Assembly (NCBI GenBank): GCA_021772695.1
Contig: JAJFLL010000283.1
Span: 1-5,602, forward strand
Direction: 5' to 3'
DNA length: 5,602 bases
DNA from: Deltaproteobacteria bacterium
GTDB taxonomy: Bacteria; UBA10199; DSSB01
Shown here: positions 1-5,529 of the stretch, piece after piece
Position numbering within the stretch: position 1 is the first letter of the stretch
How the letters are laid out: the number at the start of each line of letters is the position of its first letter
The notes under the pieces: model-generated
Databases searched by the model: none
What the model was told of the DNA's origin: nothing
The model's input: only the letters and a program-made list of their open reading frames with translations
Program-made: the position numbers and the translations under genes

Positions 1-416
1 ACCCGGCCGCCGCCGATGAAGCCCACTTCGTTCTTTTCTTCGTTCAAAATATAATTTCCGTTGGGGCCCTTCATGGCGCCAGAAGGATCGGGAGTTTCTT
101 CCTCGGCACCGGGTTCCATGCCCGGTTGCAGGGAATTGCCCCAGTCGCCGGAAGCTCCCGCATTGCCCCAGAGTTGTTGGTAGGCCCAATTCATTTGGTT
201 GAGAAAATCTTGCCAGGCCGATGCATCCGGCTGAGGTTCTTGGCCGCTTTGCACCGAGTTGTAATAGGCCCAAGCCGCATTGTACCAAGCGCCCAGGTCC
301 GACGAGGTGTCGTCACTGCCTTGGGGTCCAAGTTGTTTATTCAATGCTTGGGGTTGAGAACCGAGACCATAAGATTTTGGGGTCTGGGTTTTGACGATTT
401 GCGATATAGTACTCAT
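1..416 (-). CDS. Unrecognised Trp/Gln/Gly-rich protein, 3' end beyond the window (partial)
   Basis: I do not recognise this gene. From ATG 416 it stays open for 138 codons to the left edge, so the C-terminus is missing. The start was chosen because a perfect AAGGAGG lies 9 bases upstream (432-426). An in-frame ATG at 425 directly abuts that motif, leaving no spacer, and is unlikely to be used. The protein begins MSTISQIVKTQ, with no signal peptide or membrane segment. It is rich in Gln, Asn, Gly, Pro and Ser and has six tryptophans between residues 44 and 92. Residues 43-53 (AWYNAAWAYYN) and 67-80 (AWQDFLNQMNWAYQ) look like two loose copies of an AW...WAY unit. Residues 96-118 are Pro/Glu/Gly-rich and probably disordered. 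It is transcribed away from the MBL/rnz pair, apparently from the sigma-54 promoter at 466-481. That promoter suggests regulated expression (nitrogen, motility, secretion or stress). A secreted or structural role is only a guess. Confidence 0.72.
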   Translation of the reverse strand, partial: MSTISQIVKTQTPKSYGLGSQPQALNKQLGPQGSDDTSSDLGAWYNAAWAYYNSVQSGQEPQPDASAWQDFLNQMNWAYQQLWGNAGASGDWGNSLQPGMEPGAEEETPDPSGAMKGPNGNYILNEEKNEVGFIGGGR

Positions 417-465
417 TTTAGCCATCCTCCTTAGGGCCCGTCCGCTGGGGCCTGCCTCTCTTAAT

Positions 466-481
466 TGCCAGAGTCATGCCA
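466..481 (-). promoter_or_regulatory. Sigma-54 (RpoN) -24/-12 promoter of the Trp-rich gene
   Basis: Read on the minus strand, the site is TGGCATGACTCTGGCA. It matches the established consensus TGGCAYRNNNNTTGCW at every defined position but one (G for the first-element T just before GC). It has the required GG-N10-GC spacing. The predicted transcription start is near 455, giving a leader of about 39 bases that carries the AAGGAGG ribosome site before ATG 416. Placement, orientation and spacing all agree. Sigma-54 promoters need an AAA+ enhancer-binding protein. The 23% GC tract just upstream (501-600) would suit IHF binding and activator sites, which is inference. Confidence 0.7.
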
Positions 482-500
482 AGGGGACCAGATGGAGGCA

Positions 501-600
501 AAGCATATAACTTATTGAAATAGTTTAATAATTATGATTATTCTCTTGAAGAACCAAAGTAGGAATTAAGGAAATATTCCGAAAATTTGAAATTTCATGA
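501..600. promoter_or_regulatory. AT-rich divergent control region with a small dyad
   Basis: This 100-base stretch has 23 G or C bases, far below the surrounding genes. It lies between the sigma-54 promoter of the leftward gene and the leader of the rightward MBL/rnz pair. It contains AATAAT (527-532) and its inverse ATTATT (537-542) four bases apart, and a GAAATTTC palindrome at 589-596. On the plus strand, TTGAAA at 515-520 resembles a -35 element, but no well-spaced -10 follows, so I do not call a sigma-70 promoter. The rest of 417-718 holds the sigma-54 site and the inverted repeat at 610-660. I see no supported gene in it. Confidence 0.4.
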
Positions 601-609
601 ACCGACACG

Positions 610-660
610 AGTCCCCAGGGGAGCCTGTAGGCCTCAGCCTCGTTGCCATTTTTGGGGACT
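610..660 (+). repeat. Inverted repeat / stem-loop in the leader of the MBL gene
   Basis: AGTCCCCA (610-617) is exactly complementary to TGGGGACT (653-660). The next three positions inward are G-T pairs (618-620 with 650-652), giving an 11-pair stem in RNA. The enclosed segment contains a smaller hairpin, GCC (623-625) with GGC (630-632). The element ends 58 bases before ATG 719, so it could be a folded mRNA leader or an operator. I do not recognise it as a known riboswitch class. Confidence 0.35.
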
Positions 661-718
661 TAGGTTATTTCCAAGCCAAGGGCTTTGAGTCAAACGTAAT
701 ATTTTCCAGGGGTTTCCT

Positions 719-1321
719 ATGAATTCCTTAGTGCCGGGCGTCTATCAATGGAGTGTGTTTAACGAAGAGAAGGGCTTGAATTTCAACGGCCTCTACCTGC
801 AATGCCAGGGAGGTGCGCTGCTCATCGATCCTCCAGCCTTGAGTGCCGAGGATATCGCCGAGATCGAGACTTTAGACCCACCTAAATTTATTTACCTGAC
901 CAATAAGCATCATACCCGTGCTGCAGCGGAGCATCGCGCCCGTTGGTCCGCCAAAGTATTGGTTCCCGAGGACGACCAAGCGCTCATGGAGATACCGGTG
1001 GACGGCACCTTTAGTGATGGCGAACTGATCGCCAGAGATTTGGAAGCCATCAATCTGCCCGACAGCAAGACGCCAGGCGAATGTGCCTTTCATTGGCGCG
1101 AAAAAAAGATTCTCATCTTAGGCGATGCCGTCATCGGAAAACCAGAAGGCCTGGCCTTTTTGCCGGACGAAAAATTCAAGGACCCTGCCCTGGCGCGCCA
1201 GGGGCTCAAGGTATTGAAGGGCTTGGACTACGACATGGTATTATTGGGCGATGGACAAAGTATATTTACCGGAGCTCGCCAGAAATTAGAAACCTTCATT
1301 GATTCCCTGTCGGAGTCTTGA
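719..1321 (+). CDS. Degenerate metallo-beta-lactamase-fold protein (200 aa)
   Basis: The protein has the general layout of a small glyoxalase II-like MBL domain. A beta-strand segment ends in LLIDPP (34-39), LTNKHHTRAA (60-69) sits where THxHxDH should be, TPGECAFHW (118-126) sits where TPGHTxG should be, LILGDAVIG (132-140) follows, and LLGDGQSIF (175-183) closes the fold. Only H64 and D136 remain plausible metal ligands. The DH pair of motif 2, the motif 3 His (E121 here) and the last His (D178 here) are missing. From memory, other bacterial MBL-like proteins also carry TNRxH-type motif 2 variants, so this may be a real non-hydrolytic subfamily rather than decay, because the frame is intact. 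ATG 719 has AGGGG six bases upstream. The gene ends 39 bases before rnz on the same strand, so cotranscription is likely. The substrate or ligand is unknown. A cytoplasmic location is inferred from the lack of a signal peptide. Confidence 0.82.
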   Translation: MNSLVPGVYQWSVFNEEKGLNFNGLYLQCQGGALLIDPPALSAEDIAEIETLDPPKFIYLTNKHHTRAAAEHRARWSAKVLVPEDDQALMEIPVDGTFSDGELIARDLEAINLPDSKTPGECAFHWREKKILILGDAVIGKPEGLAFLPDEKFKDPALARQGLKVLKGLDYDMVLLGDGQSIFTGARQKLETFIDSLSES

Positions 1322-1360
1322 AGCTAAAATTAATCCTAGCATCAAACCTTTGAGCCAATC

Positions 1361-2275
1361 TTGCGCATCATCACTCTTGGTACCGGGGCCGGTCGCCCCA
1401 CTTTAAAACGAGGTTCTTCAGCCACAGGCCTGGAATATCAAGGGGACACCTTCCTATTCGATTGCGGAGAGGGAACACAAATCCAATTGATGAAGACCCC
1501 TTTCCATTGGGGCAAACTCACCGCCATCTTTATTTCCCATCTGCACGGCGATCACGTCAATGGCCTTCCCGGGTTATTGGGCACATTGAGTCTTTCCGAC
1601 CGCAAGGAAGCCTTAAAAGTTTTTGGGCCGGTGGGAATCAAAAAATTATTGCAGGCCCATCGGGAATGTCAGTCCCTGGGTTTGCGTTTCGAATTGGAAG
1701 TTCAGGAGATTGAAACCGGCCAAACCTTATTGGAGACCGAACAGTATTTGGTAAAGACTTTGCCCTTAGACCATGTGGTGCCTTGTTGGGGCTATGTCTT
1801 CGAAGAAAAACCCGTACCTGGCCGTTTTGACGCGCTGAAGGCCGATCAGGCGGGGGTGCCACCGGGACCGCTGCGGGGTCAATTGGTTTTGGGTCAGGAT
1901 GTGAGCTTGCCCGACGGGCGTGAGTTTTACTCTAAAGATTTTGTGGGCCCTTCCCGTCCGGGACGAAGCTTCGTGCATTGTCTCGATACCCAACCCTGCG
2001 AAGCTGCCGTTGAATTGGCGCGGGGCGCCGACCTGTTACTTTACGAGGCCACCTTTTGTGAGTCGGGTGGGGAACCGGCCCACGATTGGGGACATTCCAC
2101 GGCACGGGACGCTGCTCAAGTTGCTTTAGCGGCGGGTGTTGGTGAATTGGTGATGACCCATATTTCACAACGCTATGGGGATCCCCAGGTGTTGTTGGCA
2201 GAGGCCCAAGAAATTTTCCCACGGGTACGGGTGGCCAGTGATTTAGATGTCTTTGAGATCAAGCGTCAGGAATAA
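1361..2275 (+). CDS. rnz: Ribonuclease Z (tRNA 3' endonuclease), TTG start
   Basis: RNase Z is a zinc-dependent endonuclease that cuts tRNA precursors just after the discriminator base so CCA can be added. The 304 residues match the usual short-form length (about 300-310). Visible motifs are the LGTGAGRP N-terminus (6-13), FDCGEGTQ (33-40), the zinc motif SHLHGDH (59-65; H60, H62, D64, H65), H138 in LPLDH, D209 in HCLDT, GHSTA (244-248) and MTHISQRY (265-272). The AGVPPGPLRG segment (164-173) is the characteristic region linked to the flexible tRNA-binding arm. The start must be TTG 1361: it begins the conserved MRIITLGTG, the in-frame stop TAG lies at 1337-1339, and no ATG or GTG lies between. 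The ribosome site is weak (GAG, six bases upstream), suggesting coupling to the preceding MBL gene. The enzyme works as a cytoplasmic homodimer in known cases. It converges on hpnH with an 8-base gap. Confidence 0.95.
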   Translation: MRIITLGTGAGRPTLKRGSSATGLEYQGDTFLFDCGEGTQIQLMKTPFHWGKLTAIFISHLHGDHVNGLPGLLGTLSLSDRKEALKVFGPVGIKKLLQAHRECQSLGLRFELEVQEIETGQTLLETEQYLVKTLPLDHVVPCWGYVFEEKPVPGRFDALKADQAGVPPGPLRGQLVLGQDVSLPDGREFYSKDFVGPSRPGRSFVHCLDTQPCEAAVELARGADLLLYEATFCESGGEPAHDWGHSTARDAAQVALAAGVGELVMTHISQRYGDPQVLLAEAQEIFPRVRVASDLDVFEIKRQE

Positions 2276-2283
2276 AATCGAAA

Positions 2284-3312
2284 TTAGCCGCGACTTGCCG
2301 CCGCTTGGGCCCTGCCCAATTCGATCATTTTCGGTATAGACGACATACCTTCCGATACCGCAGTCGGCTCATAGCCACAATGGGTCATGCAATTGGCGCA
2401 CTTGGGATTGCGACCGGTGCCATACTCTTCAAAGGCAGTGTCTTTCATGTATTCGGCGAAGGTCTTGGCATAACCCTCGTTGGTCAGCAGGTAGCAGGGT
2501 TTTTGCCACCCAAAAATATTATAGGTGGGCATGCCCCAGGGAGTACATTCGTAGTCTCGTTTTCCCTCTAGAAAATCCAAGTAAAAGGGTGAGTTAGAAA
2601 AATCCCATTTTTTATTGTGCTCTCTTTTATAGTCCAACAGCTTTTTAAAGAGGTTGTGGGTCTTTTGTCGATTCAGGAAGTGGTCCTGATCGGGAGCCTT
2701 TTCGTAACTGAATCCCGGTGAGATGGTCAGACCTTCTACCCCAAGTTCCATCATGTGGTCGAAGAGCTTGGCTAGATTTTCGATGTCATGGGTGTCAAAG
2801 ACGGTGGTGTTGGTAATGACGCGATGCCCTTGGGCGATGGCGGATTGGATGGCTTTCACAGCGATATCGTAGGTACCTTCTCGGTCGACGCATTTGTCGT
2901 GGTGTTCGCCGTAGCCGTCCATGTGAATGCTGAAGGTAAGTCTTTTATTGGGTTTAAACTTTTTTAGGTTTCTCTCTAGGAGCAGGGCATTAGTGCAAAC
3001 GATCACATAGCGTTTTTGCTTCAACAGCCCTTCGACCATTTTTTCAATTTCGGGATGAATCAAGGGTTCGCCACCGGGAATGGTAACCATGGGTGCGCCG
3101 CATTCGGTAGCCGCGTTTAAGGCGGCATCGACCGATAAATGCTTCTTTAAAATTTCATCGGGAAATTGGATCTTGCCACAACCAGGACAGGCCAGGTTGC
3201 AACGAAACAGCGGTTCTAACATCAGATTCAAGGGATAACGTTTTCTTCCCAGAATTCGCTGTTTCAGTAGATATTTTCCGATGTGATAGGCCTGGTGCGC
3301 CGGGACACCCAT
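2284..3312 (-). CDS. hpnH: HpnH: radical SAM adenosyl-hopene transferase
   Basis: HpnH joins the 5'-deoxyadenosyl radical from S-adenosylmethionine to diploptene, giving adenosylhopane. This is the first step of C35 bacteriohopanepolyol side-chain synthesis. From ATG 3312 the protein has 342 residues. The radical SAM cluster motif is CNLACPGC (C38, C42, C45), followed by GGEP (80-83), CTNALLLE and HMDGYGEHHDK. The C-terminal part has more cysteines (C256, C273, C305, C308, C312), including NPKCANCMTHCGYEPTAV, which is highly characteristic of HpnH. The frame extends to a TTG at 3324, but GGAGG (3322-3318) inside that extension sits five bases before ATG 3312. That start yields MGVP, like the family's usual MAVP N-terminus. 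No other hopanoid gene (shc, hpnG and so on) is visible nearby. The upstream gene on the same strand is 209 bases away, so hpnH probably has its own promoter. Confidence 0.95.
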   Translation of the reverse strand: MGVPAHQAYHIGKYLLKQRILGRKRYPLNLMLEPLFRCNLACPGCGKIQFPDEILKKHLSVDAALNAATECGAPMVTIPGGEPLIHPEIEKMVEGLLKQKRYVIVCTNALLLERNLKKFKPNKRLTFSIHMDGYGEHHDKCVDREGTYDIAVKAIQSAIAQGHRVITNTTVFDTHDIENLAKLFDHMMELGVEGLTISPGFSYEKAPDQDHFLNRQKTHNLFKKLLDYKREHNKKWDFSNSPFYLDFLEGKRDYECTPWGMPTYNIFGWQKPCYLLTNEGYAKTFAEYMKDTAFEEYGTGRNPKCANCMTHCGYEPTAVSEGMSSIPKMIELGRAQAAASRG

Positions 3313-3352
3313 GTTTTCCTCCAAGCTGCATTGAGATGCGTTCGACCCCAGG

Positions 3353-3381
3353 GGTATATGGGCTTTACCCTATAAAAACAA
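3353..3381 (-). promoter_or_regulatory. Possible sigma-70-type promoter of hpnH
   Basis: On the minus strand TTGTTT (3381-3376) is followed after exactly 17 bases by TATACC (3358-3353). The matches to TTGACA and TATAAT are 3/6 and 4/6. The predicted start is near 3346, about 34 bases before ATG 3312. The -10 overlaps an inverted repeat, GGGTA (3352-3356) with TACCC (3366-3370), which could be an operator. This is a moderate match found by eye. Confidence 0.3.
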
Positions 3382-3408
3382 CCGATTTTCCCCAAATTGC
3401 TTTTCGGC

Positions 3409-3433
3409 GGCACTGCAGCGGTGCCTGCATGCC
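3409..3433 (-). repeat. Stem-loop between the VWA gene and hpnH
   Basis: On the minus strand GGCATGCAG (3433-3425) pairs with CTGCAGTGCC (3418-3409) with a single bulged G and a six-base loop. A competing 7-pair hairpin, GGCACTG (3409-3415) with CGGTGCC (3419-3425), uses some of the same bases. It lies about 90 bases after the VWA stop codon. No T-run follows on the minus strand, so it is not a standard intrinsic terminator. It may be an mRNA 3'-end structure or a processing site. Confidence 0.35.
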
Positions 3434-3521
3434 AAACCCTTAAGATAGAAAGGTTTTTTAGCGAAACCCCTTGGTGGGCACATTGCTTCCGTCGGCCATG
3501 GTTTTACGAGAAACTTAACCG

Positions 3522-5225
3522 TTAAAAGCGACTGCAATATTTTCCTGCCATCCCCATGATGTATTGGGTTTCGGTATCGCTAAACTGCGTCGATTGAGTC
3601 TTCATGGTGGCAAGAGCTGCTTCGCAAAGTTTCTTGCCCTCCGGGGCATTCTGGACCCCGCCGTGTCGGCGTGGAGTCCAGCCTCCGTAGGGACGGTTGC
3701 CCGATAAGGCGGTTTTTTCTAAGAGGTCGGCGAAGGTCATGATCAGCCGGGCCTTGGCCACGTTGTCTTGGCCGTTTTCTTGAATCATGGCCAAGTTGCG
3801 AGTGAGGGTCTCCACCTTTTTTTCACCACTTCGGGGCGATTCGAATTCAATTTTCAAAGAGAATTGCGGGTTGGAGGCCACCACTTTTCCTGCCAGATCC
3901 AAGAGAAAGAGTTGCGAAGTGTTCGCGAAATAATGAATGGGCTGTACCTTCTCTTTTTGGGTGCTGACCTCTTCGCCGTAGAAAATTTCGAGGTGCAAGT
4001 CTTTTGGAAAGCTCGCTTGAAAATGCACATTCCGCGCCACCGTTTCGAGCAGGCTGACGAACTCGGAACCGAAGACCCGTGGAATGGCCTCTTTGATTCC
4101 CAGGAATAGATAGGCGCCCTTGCCTTGATCCGTCAAAGTATCGAGCAATTCATCGTTGAAATCCAGCCCAACGCCAATGCCGCTTAAGGCGATCTTCTGA
4201 GTATCGTAGTATTTGCCGATGCTCGCCATTAATTCGGGAGAAAGGGTTCCCGTATTGGCAATGGCATCGGTGATCAAAATGACGCGGTTGAGTTTTCCCG
4301 GTTGGTAAAAGCGTTCGGCGAGTTTGTAACCTTCCACCAGACCTCCATGCAGATCGGTAGAACCGCGAGGCGCCAATTCAGCCACCGTTTGGTCGTAACC
4401 CTTCCACCCGTCTCGACCAACAATAAAGCCTTCGATGGCATTGCAAATCTCGTGATCAAATTCCACCACGTTGACAACATCACCATCTTTCAATTGGCCT
4501 TTCATGGTTTCCAATCCCATTTTTAGGTATTCCATTTTCCCTTGGGAACTCATGGATCCGCTCTTATCGACCACTAAGGTGATGACGGCTTGCTGTCGGT
4601 CCTCACGGGTCAGTTTCCTTCCTTGTACCGCCAAGGCTAGGGTTTGTCCTTTTTCGCGAGGGGCCGTTTGAAAATTGACTGAAAAGGTTTCTCCCGCGAG
4701 GACCGGTTGGGTTTTGAAGTGAAAATAATTTAAAAATTCGTGGGGTCTGATTTCGTTGCGATAGACGGGTAAAAAATTATTGATGGCATAAATGAGGCGC
4801 TGGGCACTGGCCAGACTCATGGAATCATCGTTTGAGAGGTATAAGCTGCTGGCGCGCGCCACTTCTTTGCTGACTTTTTTGCCGGCCTGGTGCCGATCCA
4901 GTTTATCTTCGCTCTTTCCCTGTTTGGGTTCGGAAGCGCGACTTCTGTCGCTCTTGGAATCACTCGAAGCCTCAGCCTCCATGGCCGGGGGTGCTATGGA
5001 GGTTGGCGCAGGTTGGGCCATGTTGACTGCACCGGATCCAGTGGGCATGGGAGCCTGACCTTTTAATTTATTGGCCCGATGATAGGGGGCGGGCTTGGCT
5101 TCATCCCGTGGCATTTGGGCACAACTGGTTATTTTGGCCTTGCCGCCCAACCAGGTGAGGGCGGGAACGGGTGTGGGGATCAACAGGGCATGGACTAAAA
5201 GCATGGAGACAAAAAGGCGTTTCAT
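3522..5225 (-). CDS. Exported von Willebrand factor A-domain protein, YfbK-like (567 aa)
   Basis: A signal peptide (1-22: KR, then LFVSMLLVHALLI, likely cut after VPA) sends the protein out of the cytoplasm. There is no lipobox, since C35 is too far along, and no second membrane segment, so a periplasmic location is likely. Residues 36-125 are a Pro/Ala then Lys/Asp/Ser-rich, probably disordered linker. Residues 137-190 resemble the N-terminal domain of YfbK-type VWA proteins (LIYAINNFLPVYRNEIRPHEFLNYF). The VWA domain spans about 213-400 with a complete metal-ion-dependent adhesion site: D220, S222 and S224 in DKSGSMS, T290 in RGSTDLHGG, and D320 in LITDAIAN. The C-terminal part (400-567) matches the tail of the same family and has cysteines C534 and C564. 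The start is ATG 5225 with AAGGAG (5236-5231) five bases upstream. Such proteins bind ligands through Mg2+; the partner here is unknown. The gene stands alone, with no MoxR-type ATPase beside it. Confidence 0.88.
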   Translation of the reverse strand: MKRLFVSMLLVHALLIPTPVPALTWLGGKAKITSCAQMPRDEAKPAPYHRANKLKGQAPMPTGSGAVNMAQPAPTSIAPPAMEAEASSDSKSDRSRASEPKQGKSEDKLDRHQAGKKVSKEVARASSLYLSNDDSMSLASAQRLIYAINNFLPVYRNEIRPHEFLNYFHFKTQPVLAGETFSVNFQTAPREKGQTLALAVQGRKLTREDRQQAVITLVVDKSGSMSSQGKMEYLKMGLETMKGQLKDGDVVNVVEFDHEICNAIEGFIVGRDGWKGYDQTVAELAPRGSTDLHGGLVEGYKLAERFYQPGKLNRVILITDAIANTGTLSPELMASIGKYYDTQKIALSGIGVGLDFNDELLDTLTDQGKGAYLFLGIKEAIPRVFGSEFVSLLETVARNVHFQASFPKDLHLEIFYGEEVSTQKEKVQPIHYFANTSQLFLLDLAGKVVASNPQFSLKIEFESPRSGEKKVETLTRNLAMIQENGQDNVAKARLIMTFADLLEKTALSGNRPYGGWTPRRHGGVQNAPEGKKLCEAALATMKTQSTQFSDTETQYIMGMAGKYCSRF

Positions 5226-5341
5226 AAGGGCTCCTTACGGTGGTGAGCGGTTTTTCTCTAAGGCCCGGGACGACAGCCTATAAGAAATAGGTCTAGAATA
5301 TCATCGGAAAATTTCCCTGACTCCAAGTTCAGCCATTTTGC

Positions 5342-5371
5342 CTTGCATGGGCCCGGCGGCTGTCCTATCTG
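5342..5371 (+). promoter_or_regulatory. Tentative promoter of the SRP RNA gene
   Basis: TTGCAT (5343-5348) and TATCTG (5366-5371) are 17 bases apart, and the -10-like element ends seven bases before the predicted RNA 5' end. Each matches the consensus at only three positions. Position is the main argument, because the upstream gene points away and ffs must start within 5226-5377. Confidence 0.25.
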
Positions 5372-5377
5372 GCTAAA

Positions 5378-5472
<95 letters not shown>

Positions 5473-5478
<6 letters not shown>

Positions 5479-5488
5479 ATTTTTTTTC
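5473..5488 (+). terminator. Rho-independent terminator of ffs
   Basis: The 3' arm of the SRP RNA terminal helix (GGCCAC, 5473-5478) is followed after one base by eight T residues (5480-5487). The closing helix of the RNA therefore serves as the terminator stem, a common arrangement for short stable RNAs. Confidence 0.75.
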
Positions 5489-5529
5489 TTATTAAAAAGG
5501 TATATGAAAACTACTTTAAATAATCGTAC

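Noticed and set aside
126..434. Plus-strand open frame of 102 codons opposite the Trp-rich gene
   Set aside because: It is the shadow of the minus-strand gene, which has a perfect ribosome site and a sigma-54 promoter. The plus frame has neither.
697..702. TAATAT as a -10 element for the MBL gene
   Set aside because: No -35-like sequence lies 16-19 bases upstream, and a start there would leave almost no leader before the ribosome site.
597..722. A 41-codon plus-strand frame whose stop overlaps the MBL start codon (ATGA)
   Set aside because: The overlap looks like translational coupling, but there is no ribosome site before ATG 597, an in-frame stop lies just upstream, and the product has no recognisable features. 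The frame also runs through the inverted repeat.
3434..3459. Hairpin with a T-run on the plus strand (AAACCCTT / AAAGGTTT then TTT)
   Set aside because: It resembles a terminator, but the stem is AT-rich with a mismatch and no plus-strand gene ends nearby. On the minus strand, where a terminator would be useful, no T-run follows it.
3475..3492. TGGGCACATTGCTT as a second sigma-54 site
   Set aside because: The GG and GC elements are only seven bases apart instead of ten, and no plus-strand gene follows.
5294..5299. TAGAAT (TATTCT on the minus strand) as a -10 element near the VWA or ffs gene
   Set aside because: No acceptable -35 partner at 16-18 bases was found on either strand.
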